In this document: positions 51,362 through 60,028 of the stretch, piece after piece
How the letters are laid out: the number at the start of each line of letters is the position of its first letter
Numbering within the stretch: the first letter of the stretch is position 1
Source: Prevotella pectinovora
GTDB taxonomy: Bacteria; Bacteroidota; Bacteroidia; Bacteroidales; Bacteroidaceae
Assembly (NCBI RefSeq): GCF_000834015.1
Contig: NZ_JXQI01000055.1
Coordinates: forward strand, 101,875 to 165,874
Length of the DNA: 64,000 nt
Direction: 5' to 3'
Notes under the pieces: generated by a model
The model's input: only the letters and a program-made list of their open reading frames with translations
Databases searched by the model: none
What the model was told of the DNA's origin: nothing
Program-made: the position numbers and the translations under genes

Positions 51362-52495
51362 ATGGATACAGCACAGCAAGAAAGACTCAATGCCCTGACG
51401 CTGTCGAGAATGGGATTCTACAATATCCCGGCGATGAGGGAACTGCTCCACAGGGCAGGTTCGTTCACAAACATTGCCGACCATCATGACAACATACTCG
51501 ACATCGTGCCCGACTGTCCGAAGCGTCTCGCCAACTCGCTTAAAGACATCGCCCCACTGCAGCAGAGAGCGGAGGAGGAACTGGAATATGCGGCTGCCCA
51601 CGGCATACAGGTACTGCTGATATCCGACGACGACTATCCGCAGCGGCTGAAAGAGTGCAACGACGCACCGCTCGTACTCTTCTATAAAGGCAATGCCGAC
51701 CTCAATGCCAAACGGGTGATCAACATCGTGGGAACACGCCACGCCACACAGTATGCCGACGACTGCATACGCAAGTTCATTGCAGACATCAAGGTGTTGT
51801 GTCCCGAGATCATCATTGCCAGCGGACTGGCATACGGTGTGGACATCATGGCGCACAGACACTCGCTGGAAAACGGCATACCCACTGTGGGAGTGCTTGC
51901 CCACGGACTCGACAATCTGTATCCGCCACGCCACAGGGAGACGGCAGACAGGATGGTGGGATGCGGTGGACTCCTGACGGAGCATTTCACGAATACCAAT
52001 GCCGACAAGGTGAACTTCGTGAGGCGCAACCGCATCGTGGCAGGCATGTCAGACGCCACCATACTCGTGGAGAGCGCTGCAAAGGGCGGAGGACTCATCA
52101 CTTGCTCGCTGGCAAACTCATACAACCGCGACGTTTTCGCATTCCCCGGCAGAATTGGCGACAGCCTCTCTGAAGGATGCAACAAGATTATCCGCAACCG
52201 GTCAGCACAGATGGTAATATCGGCGGAATCATTCGTCAGCGACATGGGATGGGAGACTGACGCACAGCTCGCCACAGCCCAGAAGAACGGTATAGAGAGA
52301 AGTCTCTTCCCCGAAGTGGAAGGCGACGCAAAGACAATAATCGACGCTCTCGCCAAGAACAACGACCAGCAGATGAACGTGCTTACGGTATCCACGGGAC
52401 TACCTATAAACAGGCTCACCGCCCTGCTCTTCGAACTGGAGATGAAGGGAATGGTAAAGGCACTGGCTGGAGGAATGTATCATTTGATTAGTTGA
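51362..52495 (+). CDS. dprA: DNA processing protein DprA
   Basis: 377 residues. Loads RecA on incoming single-stranded DNA in natural transformation. Rossmann-like core: VINIVGTRHATQYADDCIRKF, IIASGLAYGVDIMAHR, TVGVLAHGLDNLYPPRHR, GLLTEHF, FVRRNRIVAGMSDATILVESAAKGGGLITCSLANSYNRDVFAFPGRI. An N-terminal SAM/HhH-like region and a C-terminal winged helix (INRLTALLFELEMKGMVKALAGG) flank it. Confidence 0.96.
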   Translation: MDTAQQERLNALTLSRMGFYNIPAMRELLHRAGSFTNIADHHDNILDIVPDCPKRLANSLKDIAPLQQRAEEELEYAAAHGIQVLLISDDDYPQRLKECNDAPLVLFYKGNADLNAKRVINIVGTRHATQYADDCIRKFIADIKVLCPEIIIASGLAYGVDIMAHRHSLENGIPTVGVLAHGLDNLYPPRHRETADRMVGCGGLLTEHFTNTNADKVNFVRRNRIVAGMSDATILVESAAKGGGLITCSLANSYNRDVFAFPGRIGDSLSEGCNKIIRNRSAQMVISAESFVSDMGWETDAQLATAQKNGIERSLFPEVEGDAKTIIDALAKNNDQQMNVLTVSTGLPINRLTALLFELEMKGMVKALAGGMYHLIS

Positions 52496-52537
52496 CAAGG
52501 AGACGAGTTGACAAGGAGTAAAGTAGACAAGTAGACA

Positions 52538-53512
52538 ATGAAAATAGGAAACATACAATTTGGAGATCACCCTCTGTTTCTCGCACCGATGGAAGATGTC
52601 ACCGACATCGGATTCCGAATGCTCTGCAAGAGATACGGGGCATCTATGGTATACACCGAGTTCGTGAGCGCAGAGGCTCTCGTCAGATCGGTGAAAAGTA
52701 CCGTCAACAAACTCACCATCAGCGATGAGGAGCGCCCCGTGGGCATTCAGATTTACGGACGCGACGTGGAGTCGATGGTAGAGGCGGCAAAGATTGTGGA
52801 AGACCAGGCACATCCCGACGTGATAGACATCAACTTCGGCTGCCCCGTGAAGAAGGTGGCTGGAAAAGGTGCCGGAGCCGGCATGCTGCAGAACGTGCCG
52901 CTGCTGCTCGACATCACGAAAAACGTGGTGAAGGCGGTAAGCACTCCCGTCACAGTGAAGACGCGACTGGGATGGAGCAACGACAACCTCATCATCTGCG
53001 ACCTCGCCGAACAGCTGCAGGACTGCGGCATACAGGCTCTCACCATACACGGAAGGACGAGGGCACAGATGTATACAGGTTCTGCCGACTGGACTCTGAT
53101 TGGCGAAGTGAAGAAGAACCCGCGAATCAACATCCCCATCATCGGCAACGGCGACATCACATCACCGGAGGAAACGAAACGGGCTTTCGAGGAATATGGC
53201 GTTGACGCCGTGATGATAGGGCGAGCCACCTTCGGACGCCCATGGATATTCAAGGAGATACGTGACTATCTCGACGGCAAGGAGCCAGACCCCGAGATGA
53301 CGTTCAACTGGATGCTCGACGTGCTCGAAGAGCAGCTGCGCATCAATGTGGAACGCATCGACGAATACCGCGGCATACTGCACACAAGGCGCCACCTCGC
53401 CGCAAGTCCGATATTCAAGGGAATACCTAACTTCCGCCAGACCCGCATCGCCATGCTACGTGCAAACACGATGGACGAACTGATGGGAATCCTCGAAGAA
53501 CAGAGAAAATAA
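52538..53512 (+). CDS. dusB: tRNA-dihydrouridine synthase (DusB type)
   Basis: 324 residues. FMN enzyme reducing uridines in the tRNA D-loop. Motifs: LAPMEDVTDIGFRMLCKRYGA, VIDINFGCPVKKVAGKGAGAGML with the catalytic Cys in GCPVKK, LTIHGRTRAQMYTGSADW, PIIGNGDITSPEETKRAF and GVDAVMIGRATFGRPWIF. The 42-bp gap to dprA holds two TTGACAAGGAG copies. Confidence 0.95.
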   Translation: MKIGNIQFGDHPLFLAPMEDVTDIGFRMLCKRYGASMVYTEFVSAEALVRSVKSTVNKLTISDEERPVGIQIYGRDVESMVEAAKIVEDQAHPDVIDINFGCPVKKVAGKGAGAGMLQNVPLLLDITKNVVKAVSTPVTVKTRLGWSNDNLIICDLAEQLQDCGIQALTIHGRTRAQMYTGSADWTLIGEVKKNPRINIPIIGNGDITSPEETKRAFEEYGVDAVMIGRATFGRPWIFKEIRDYLDGKEPDPEMTFNWMLDVLEEQLRINVERIDEYRGILHTRRHLAASPIFKGIPNFRQTRIAMLRANTMDELMGILEEQRK

Positions 53513-53643
53513 GCCCGAATTCTGTTACCTATTCGGGGCAACCCCGGATAGCTCATAATGCCTATTCGGGGGCAATGATTACACTTCATGCAAATACGCG
53601 TCATGATATTGAGAAACGTATATAAAAAGGAGACCACAATATT

Positions 53644-54654
53644 ATGAACATATCCATGAAAGAATGGATAACGGGCGTTATCCAGAATCATAAGACCGTC
53701 GCCGTGCCCGTGATGACGCATCCCGGCATAGAACTGACGGGGAAGAGCGTGAGGGAGGCTTGCTGCGACGGACAGACCCACTTCGAGGCTATCAAGGCTC
53801 TCGCCGGCAGATACCCTACGGCGGCAGCCACCGTAATCATGGACCTCACAGTGGAGGCGGAGGCTTTCGGAGCGGACATACACTTCACCGAGGATGCCGT
53901 GCCTGCCGTTATCGGTCATCTGCTGACCGATGCCGATGACATAAAGGCTCTCAAGGTGCCGTCGCTGAAGGCTGCCAGAGTGCCTGAATATCTCAAGGCG
54001 AACCTGCTCTCGGCAAGGGCTATCAACGACCGTCCGGTGCTGGGCGGATGTATCGGTCCGTTCTCGCTCGCCGGCAGACTCTACGACATGTCGGAGATTA
54101 TGGTGCTGATATACCAGAACCCCGACGCTGCCCACACGCTGCTGGCAAAATGCACGGAGTTCATACTGAAATACTGCAAGGCGCTGAAGATGACGGGCGT
54201 CGACGGAGTGGTGATGGCAGAACCGGCGGCAGGACTGATGTCCGACGACGACTGCAAGCGCTTCTCTTCCGACTACATCAGATATATCGTAGGACAGGTG
54301 CAGGACGACTCCTTCAGCATCGTGCTGCACAACTGCGGCAACACTGGCCACTGCACAAAGGCGATGGTCGCTACAGGAGCGGCAGCCTACCATTTCGGCA
54401 ACAAGTGCGACATGCGGCAGGTGATAAAGGATGTGCCGCCGACGGCTCTCGCCATGGGAAACATCGACCCCGTATCGGTGTTCAAGGAGGGCACACCGGA
54501 ACAGATGTACGAGACGACGACACGACTGCTGCAGGAAATGAAGGAGTATCCCAACTTCGTTCTCTCCAGCGGCTGCGACACTCCGCCACACACTCCGATG
54601 GAGAACATCGACGCTTTCTTCAAGGCTCTCGACGACTTTGACAAGACCATTTAA
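53644..54654 (+). CDS. UroD-like corrinoid methyltransferase (MtaA/MtbA-type)
   Basis: 336 residues. Not a heme-pathway decarboxylase: the zinc ligands of methylcobamide:thiol methyltransferases are present as His229-x-Cys231 in VLHNCGN and Cys311 in LSSGCDTPPHTP. Such enzymes move a methyl group from a corrinoid protein to a thiol such as coenzyme M; a thiol acceptor in a Bacteroidete is unknown. Other segments: TAAATVIMDLTVEAEAFGADI, GGCIGPFSLAGRLY, GVDGVVMAEPAAGLMSDDDCKRF. No corrinoid protein is adjacent, but the corrinoid fusion at 60029-63100 could supply one. Confidence 0.88.
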   Translation: MNISMKEWITGVIQNHKTVAVPVMTHPGIELTGKSVREACCDGQTHFEAIKALAGRYPTAAATVIMDLTVEAEAFGADIHFTEDAVPAVIGHLLTDADDIKALKVPSLKAARVPEYLKANLLSARAINDRPVLGGCIGPFSLAGRLYDMSEIMVLIYQNPDAAHTLLAKCTEFILKYCKALKMTGVDGVVMAEPAAGLMSDDDCKRFSSDYIRYIVGQVQDDSFSIVLHNCGNTGHCTKAMVATGAAAYHFGNKCDMRQVIKDVPPTALAMGNIDPVSVFKEGTPEQMYETTTRLLQEMKEYPNFVLSSGCDTPPHTPMENIDAFFKALDDFDKTI

Positions 54655-54712
54655 GTCATTTTACAGCCTCCGAGACATTGGTTTAGAATGTAGTCATCAG
54701 CGCAACTCACAT

Positions 54713-54793
54713 AAAACCCAATCGACAATTAGGCCGTTTTATGTGATATTTTAAACTGCTTGCAGTCTTTTGTCTTTTATAAGGCGCTTTTGC
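54713..54793. repeat. REPIN/MITE-like element, left half
   Basis: AAACCCAATCGACAATTAGG then sequence like 35405-35465 (GCCGTTT, ACTGCTTGCAGTCTTTTG, TTATAAGGCGCTTTTGC). Truncated at the middle. Confidence 0.8.
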
Positions 54794-54826
54794 ATCCCCT
54801 TTACCAACGTTGTCATTTCATGAATA

Positions 54827-54925
54827 CTTTGGGCACGGTTTGGACACAGATCGTGCCCACTTGGGGCAAGCACCGTGCCCCAAGTGAGAAAGCACGTTGC
54901 CCCACATGGGCAAGCACCGTGCCCG
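54827..54925. repeat. Short member of the GGGCA repeat family
   Basis: CACTTGGGGCAAGCACCGTG and AAGTGAGAAAGCACGTTGCC resemble the GGGCA-rich end of the ~380-bp repeat copies; the rest of that repeat is absent. Confidence 0.65.
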
Positions 54926-55054
54926 ATTCTTGTAGTTTTTGTTATCCTTGCCGATGATTGTGAGTCGGCTATTTGGAAACAAAGACCAACCAGAGAAATG
55001 ACTGTCCTTTTATGGGGCTTGCAAAAGTCTTACCAGACAGGACAATAGCTCCGA

Positions 55055-55111
55055 TGATACTTCGTGATACTTCTATGATACTTTTCTGTAAAGAATCCAG
55101 AAAAGTATCAT
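55055..55111. repeat. Phased TGATACTT repeats ending in a perfect 14-bp hairpin
   Basis: TGATACTT occurs at 55055, 55065 and 55076 (10-11 bp apart), and ATGATACTTTTCTG (55075-55088) is repeated inverted at 55098-55111 around a 9-nt loop. Another copy lies at 55166-55173. Confidence 0.75.
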
Positions 55112-55429
55112 TACCCCTAACTCATTCAGCTGATGCACTTTAGATACATCCAGCACCCCCGAAAATGATACTTTGACACTTTTCTTCAGGAAAAAAACAT
55201 ATTGTCATTCCCGGATTTTTCGTTGTGTCTTGATAACATTTCACGAAAAATTCTTGTGTATCTCAAGTATTTTATAGAATTTTGTATAAGAGTCATACGA
55301 ACGCTGACTGACACGGGATGGCATATACGCCACTAAATCCCTATGAATCAACGGAGTAACGGACTCGACAAATGTATAATCATCTAAAAACAATTCCGCC
55401 TACGGGTTAACATTAATAACACAACCATT

Positions 55430-56167
55430 ATGAGAGTAGGATTATTCGTCCCCTGCTATGTGGACGCCCTGTATCCAGAGGCTGGTGTAGCCACATACAA
55501 GTTGCTCAAGCACTACGGACTTGACGTGGAGTATCCTGAGCGGCAGACATGCTGTGGACAACCGATGGCAAACGCCGGTTTCCAGGACAAGTCGATGAAA
55601 GTGATTGAGTCTTTTGATGAACTTTTCAAAGACTATGACTACATCGTCGCCCCTTCAGCATCGTGCGCCGCATACGTGAAAGTCTATTATCCCAAAATTC
55701 TGAAAGGCAAGCACGAGTGTGTCTCTTCAGGCAAAATCATGGATATAGTGGAGTTCCTCCACGACGTGCTGAAGGTGAAGGAGGTGCCGGGAAAGTTCCC
55801 CCACCCTGTCAGCGTGCATAACAGCTGCCACGGAGTGAGAGAACTGAACCTGTCGTCGCCCTCGGAGTGCAACGTCAAGCCATTCAACAAGATCATCGAC
55901 CTCTTGCAGCTCGTCGACGGCATCACCATCCATGAGCCGGAGAGAAAGGACGAGTGCTGCGGCTTCGGCGGTATGTTCTCCATCGAGGAGCCAGCCGTTT
56001 CCACACGTATGGGAGAGGAGAAGATAAGGAGACACATCGCCACCGGGGCGGAATATGTCACGGGACCCGATTCTTCGTGTCTCATGCACATGGCTGGCAT
56101 CGCCAAGAAAGAGAAGATGCCTATCAAATTCATTCACGTAGTCCAGATATTAGCAGCAGGGTTATGA
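55430..56167 (+). CDS. lutA: Lactate utilisation protein A
   Basis: 245 residues. Subunit of the LutABC iron-sulfur L-lactate oxidase. Two CCG domains (PF02754): FVPCYVDALYPE...ERQTCCGQP and VHNSCHGVRE...KDECCGFGGMFS, with PDSSCLMHM at the end; the Cys clusters bind a 4Fe-4S centre. ATGA overlap with lutB gives tight coupling. Confidence 0.94.
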   Translation: MRVGLFVPCYVDALYPEAGVATYKLLKHYGLDVEYPERQTCCGQPMANAGFQDKSMKVIESFDELFKDYDYIVAPSASCAAYVKVYYPKILKGKHECVSSGKIMDIVEFLHDVLKVKEVPGKFPHPVSVHNSCHGVRELNLSSPSECNVKPFNKIIDLLQLVDGITIHEPERKDECCGFGGMFSIEEPAVSTRMGEEKIRRHIATGAEYVTGPDSSCLMHMAGIAKKEKMPIKFIHVVQILAAGL

Positions 56168-57537
56168 GCACAATACATTCCAAGAGAGCCGCCCGCTTTG
56201 TGGCGGATGCAGAGAAGACCAGTTGGCACGACGCCACCTTCTGGTCGGTGAGAGAGAAGCGCGACAAGATGGCACAGCAACTGCCGGAGTGGGAAGACCT
56301 GCGCGAACATGCCTCGCAGATAAAGAAGCACACCATCACCCATCTGGCGGATTATCTGGAGCAGTTCTCCGACTCTCTGGAGAGCCGCGGAGTGAAGGTG
56401 CATTGGGCGAAGGATGCCGCGGAGTTCAACGAGACAGTACTTTCCATTCTGCAGAGCCACGGTGTGACGAAGATGGTGAAGTCTAAGTCGATGCTCACCG
56501 AAGAGTGCGAAATGAACCCCTATCTGGAGCAGCATGGCATCGACGTGGTGGAGACCGACCTCGGCGAGCGTATCATCCAGCTCCTGCATCAGAAGCCGAG
56601 CCATATCGTGATGCCTGCCATCCACCTCAAACGCGAGGAAGTGGGCAGGATGTTCGAGGAGAAGGGAATATCGAAGGAGAAAGGAAACTACGACCCTACT
56701 TATCTCACCCATTGCGCCCGTCTCCATCTGCGCGACCAGTTCATGCAGGCTGGAGCCGGCATGACGGGATGCAACTTCGGCGTGGCTGCCACCGGCGACT
56801 GTGTGGTATGCACCAACGAGGGAAATGCCGACATGACCACATCTATGCCTAAGCTGCATATCGTGGCTATGGGCATCGAGAAACTGGTGCCAGACTACAA
56901 GTCGCTCGCAGTATTCCAACGCCTTCTGTGCCGCAGCGCCACAGGACAGCCTACCACTGCCTTCACATCACACTTCCGCCAGGCACGTCCCGGAGGAGAG
57001 ATGCACGTGGTGCTCGTGGACAACGGCAGAAGCGATATGCTGGCTGACACAGAACACTGGCAGACGCTGAAATGTATGCGCTGCGGAGCCTGCATCAACA
57101 CATGTCCGGTATACCGCCGTTCGGGAGGATACAGCTACACGTATTTCATCCCTGGTCCCGTGGGTGTGAACCTCGGCATGCTGCGCGACCCACGGAAATA
57201 CAGCGACAACGTTTCGGCTTGCACCCTTTGTCTCTCTTGCGACAATGTATGCCCGTCGAAGGTAGGACCTGGCTCGCAGATATACGTATGGCGACAGAGT
57301 CTGGAGAAACTGGGAAAAGCCGACAAACTGAAGAAGGCGATGTCGGCAGGTATGGAATATCTGTTCGACCGCCCTGCCATCTACACCACGGCTCTGAAAT
57401 TCGCACCGCTCGCCAACTACGTTCCTGACTGCCTCACCAACATCGGCAACATCAACGCATGGGGTATCGGACACGCCATGCCTGAATTCGCAAAGAAATC
57501 ATTCCATGAACTGTGGAAGGAAGGAAAAGTGAAGTAA
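56164..57537 (+). CDS. lutB: Lactate utilisation protein B
   Basis: 457 residues from ATG 56164, overlapping the lutA stop by 4 nt. N-terminal LUD domain (about 60-290; KSKSMLTEECEMNPYLEQHGI, GMTGCNFGVAATGDCVVCTNEGN) followed by two ferredoxin-like clusters: CMRCGACINTCPVYRR and CTLCLSCDNVCPSKV, binding 4Fe-4S. Carries electrons from lactate oxidation toward the quinone pool (family knowledge). Confidence 0.95.
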   Translation: MSTIHSKRAARFVADAEKTSWHDATFWSVREKRDKMAQQLPEWEDLREHASQIKKHTITHLADYLEQFSDSLESRGVKVHWAKDAAEFNETVLSILQSHGVTKMVKSKSMLTEECEMNPYLEQHGIDVVETDLGERIIQLLHQKPSHIVMPAIHLKREEVGRMFEEKGISKEKGNYDPTYLTHCARLHLRDQFMQAGAGMTGCNFGVAATGDCVVCTNEGNADMTTSMPKLHIVAMGIEKLVPDYKSLAVFQRLLCRSATGQPTTAFTSHFRQARPGGEMHVVLVDNGRSDMLADTEHWQTLKCMRCGACINTCPVYRRSGGYSYTYFIPGPVGVNLGMLRDPRKYSDNVSACTLCLSCDNVCPSKVGPGSQIYVWRQSLEKLGKADKLKKAMSAGMEYLFDRPAIYTTALKFAPLANYVPDCLTNIGNINAWGIGHAMPEFAKKSFHELWKEGKVK

Positions 57538-57561
57538 AAGAAGGATTCATTTGAAAAAAGT

Positions 57562-58185
57562 ATGAAGAAAGAAGATTTTTTGAATAAGTTGCGCCAGAAC
57601 ACGCACTTTCAATACGATATGCCAAAGGAGGAGATAAAAGGCATCGAATACGAAGACACCTTTGAACAGTTCGTCAGGATGACCGAAACGGTAGGCGGCC
57701 ATGTCATCAACGATGTCCGGAAGGATGCCGACCTCAATGAACTGGTGCGCAGAGCTTATCCTGACGCTAAAGTGTTCTGCTCTAATCTAAAGGGAATAAC
57801 GCTGGAGGGACTGAAAGGCGGCAATGATTCCACAGCCTTAGAACTTCGTAATCCGGATACCGTGGCAGAGGCCAACGACCTCAACGGCACCGATGTAGCC
57901 ATTGTGCAAGGCACGGTGGGAGTTGCCGAAAACGGCTGTATATGGATTCCGCAGACGATGAAGGAGAAAGCATTGCTTTTCATCTCCGAGTATCTCGTAA
58001 TAGTGCTCAACAGGAAGAACATCGTCAACAACATGCACGATGCCTATGACCGCATCGGGATGGATGACCGGTACAATTTCGGAACGTTCATCAGCGGTCC
58101 GTCAAAGACCGCCGACATCGAGCAGGCTCTTGTAATCGGTGCACAGGCAGCCCGCGGAGTCACCGTGGTGCTGGTGGACGAATAA
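57562..58185 (+). CDS. lutC: Lactate utilisation protein C
   Basis: 207 residues, a stand-alone LUD domain (ALELRNPDTVAEANDLNGTDVAIVQGTVGVAENGCIWI; LLFISEYLVIVLNRKNIV; NFGTFISGPSKTADIEQALVIGAQAARGVTVVLVDE). Third gene of lutABC, 24 bp after lutB and followed by a strong terminator. Confidence 0.93.
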   Translation: MKKEDFLNKLRQNTHFQYDMPKEEIKGIEYEDTFEQFVRMTETVGGHVINDVRKDADLNELVRRAYPDAKVFCSNLKGITLEGLKGGNDSTALELRNPDTVAEANDLNGTDVAIVQGTVGVAENGCIWIPQTMKEKALLFISEYLVIVLNRKNIVNNMHDAYDRIGMDDRYNFGTFISGPSKTADIEQALVIGAQAARGVTVVLVDE

Positions 58186-58239
58186 GTATTTTGGCACTAA
58201 ATCCCGAACCGGGTCTTATTGGGTGAGGGTAACAAAAGC

Positions 58240-58296
58240 AGAATGTTGGTTTTATGGGGTTGGCATCCAACCGTCATAAAACCAACATTCTTTATA
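58240..58296. terminator. Bidirectional terminator between lutC and the symporter
   Basis: AGAATGTTGGTTTTATG pairs with CATAAAACCAACATTCT (17 bp perfect), with an inner GGTTGG-CAT-CCAACC: a ~23-bp stem. Confidence 0.9.
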
Positions 58297-58329
58297 ATCC
58301 TATCTTATATTTTCCGTGCTACTATCTTA

Positions 58330-59934
58330 TCAGTTGCCGTTGAAAAACACATAGAGGGCTATCATCACCACGGCAAGCGACACCCATGCTATGATGACAC
58401 TCCTTGCCGGTTTTTCATTCACAGCCACGATGACGTGTTTCTCGTTGGCATTCATGTCATACAGACTTACCACTATCATCATCGCTACCAGACCGATGAA
58501 GATGAAGAACGAGAGGAGCATGAAATGCACCATCTCAGAAAATCCCGGTATCACCCAAAGATAGAGTATTCCTGTGCCGATGCTGAGCACCGTGCCGAAC
58601 GTCAGCGTCATGTTGGCGGCAAGTGTGGTGCAGCGCTTCCAGAACACTCCCATCAGGAACACTGCCGCCATCGGCGGAGCGATGAAGCTGAGCACAGACT
58701 GGAACACATTGAACAGGTCCATACCCTTGATGCCGTCTACGGCAACCGTGATGACGATAGACACCAAGGCACCGAGAACGGTAACGACACGTCCCGTCTT
58801 GCGGATTTCTTCGGGAGATGCCTTCGGACGGATGTTCTTCACATAAATGTCCATGGTGAACACCGTACTCAAGGCATTCAGGGCAGAGCCGATAGTGCTT
58901 ATCAGAGCCGCCGTAAGTACAGCGAGCACCAATCCCACCATACCGGCAGGGAAAAGCTCATAGACGAGCTTTAAATAGGCGTCATCGGCATTTACCTGCA
59001 CGTTGCCGAAGAATCCTGTCTTGACCATGGCGAAGCATACCACTCCGGGAAGGATGTATATCGCCACATCCAGAATCTTCAGCCAGCCGGTGAAATTGGC
59101 TCCCCGCTGTCCTTCGCTCAGGTTGCGCGCTGCAAGCACCGGCTGCACCATTGACTGGTCGGTACACCAGAACCACACACCCATGATGGGATAACCCAGA
59201 ATGATAGGCAGCCACGGATAGCCGGGGTCGGTATTAGGACGGAAGAGGTTCCAATAGTCTGACGGCACCACATCGGGATTGGCAAGCACCGCTATGCCAT
59301 GAGAGAATGAATCGCCGCCGAGCTTCCATATTCCCACTACCGTAAGCGTTGCCGACACTATGATGAGCAGCACCATCTGATACACGTTGGTGTAGGCAAC
59401 GGCTTTCAGTCCGCCGAGCATAGTAAAGAACGCAGATATGGCGAGAAGCAGCATTGCCGAGAGCCACATCGGCATGCCGAACACCTGCCGGATTATGATT
59501 CCTCCGGCAAAGAGCGTGAGGGCAAGCCAAGAGATGAGTATCGTCACTATGGTATACCATGCCAGGATATTGCGTGTGGAGTCGCCGAAACGCAGTCCCA
59601 TAAACTCCGGCAGCGTGGAGATGCCGGTGCCAAGATATCGTGGAGCGAACACGAAGGCGAGCAGGGCGATGAAGACGAAGGCGTACCATGCGTAGTTGCC
59701 AGACACGATGCCGGTGGAGAAACCGGCACTGGCTGATGCGATGAGCATCGACGGACCGACATTGGTGCCCCACATGGAGAAACCGATGTGGTGCCAGCGC
59801 AGAGAGCGGCTGGCAAGAAACATGTTTCCGCTTTTCTTTGCCTTAGAGCTTGCCCACATTCCTATGGCAATGAGCACCACAAAGTAAGCGACAAGGATTA
59901 TCCAATCAAGTGCATCAAGATTTTGAGTATTCAT
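58330..59934 (-). CDS. Sodium:solute symporter (SSS/SLC5 family)
   Basis: 534 residues, about 14 membrane segments. Start MNTQNLDALDWIILVAYFVVLIAIGMWAS. SGLT-like segments: RYLGTGISTLPEFMGLRFG, WKLGGDSF, GWFWCTDQSMVQPVLAARN (here GVWFWCTDQ), GLVLAVLTAALISTIGSALNALSTVFTMDIY with the conserved sodium-site Ser/Thr. Imports a sugar or similar solute with Na+. It lies downstream of a GH31 gene, so a released sugar is a reasonable guess. Confidence 0.93.
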   Translation of the reverse strand: MNTQNLDALDWIILVAYFVVLIAIGMWASSKAKKSGNMFLASRSLRWHHIGFSMWGTNVGPSMLIASASAGFSTGIVSGNYAWYAFVFIALLAFVFAPRYLGTGISTLPEFMGLRFGDSTRNILAWYTIVTILISWLALTLFAGGIIIRQVFGMPMWLSAMLLLAISAFFTMLGGLKAVAYTNVYQMVLLIIVSATLTVVGIWKLGGDSFSHGIAVLANPDVVPSDYWNLFRPNTDPGYPWLPIILGYPIMGVWFWCTDQSMVQPVLAARNLSEGQRGANFTGWLKILDVAIYILPGVVCFAMVKTGFFGNVQVNADDAYLKLVYELFPAGMVGLVLAVLTAALISTIGSALNALSTVFTMDIYVKNIRPKASPEEIRKTGRVVTVLGALVSIVITVAVDGIKGMDLFNVFQSVLSFIAPPMAAVFLMGVFWKRCTTLAANMTLTFGTVLSIGTGILYLWVIPGFSEMVHFMLLSFFIFIGLVAMMIVVSLYDMNANEKHVIVAVNEKPARSVIIAWVSLAVVMIALYVFFNGN

Positions 59935-60028
59935 AGGTTTTGTAGTTTTAAACCCATCCGGCTCCCATCGGGGATGGCAAGGGTGGGTCTTATTGTTTTA
60001 TTCGTTTTATTTCCTATCTGTTTTCGTC

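Larger units (their letters stand above)
54655..55429. other. 775-bp intergenic region with repeats
   Basis: Contains a REPIN-like half (54713-54793), a short relative of the GGGCA repeat (54827-54925) and phased TGATACTT repeats with a hairpin (55055-55111). The last 200 bp before lutA are AT-rich with no clear promoter consensus. No gene seen. Confidence 0.7.

Noticed and set aside
53534..53546. CGGGG-CAA-CCCCG hairpin after dusB as a terminator
   Set aside because: Five-pair stem with no T-run; too weak to call.
58200..58225. REPIN-like arm after lutC (CCCGAACCGGGTC)
   Set aside because: Shares only CCCGAA/CGG with the family; it is a small palindrome next to the terminator.
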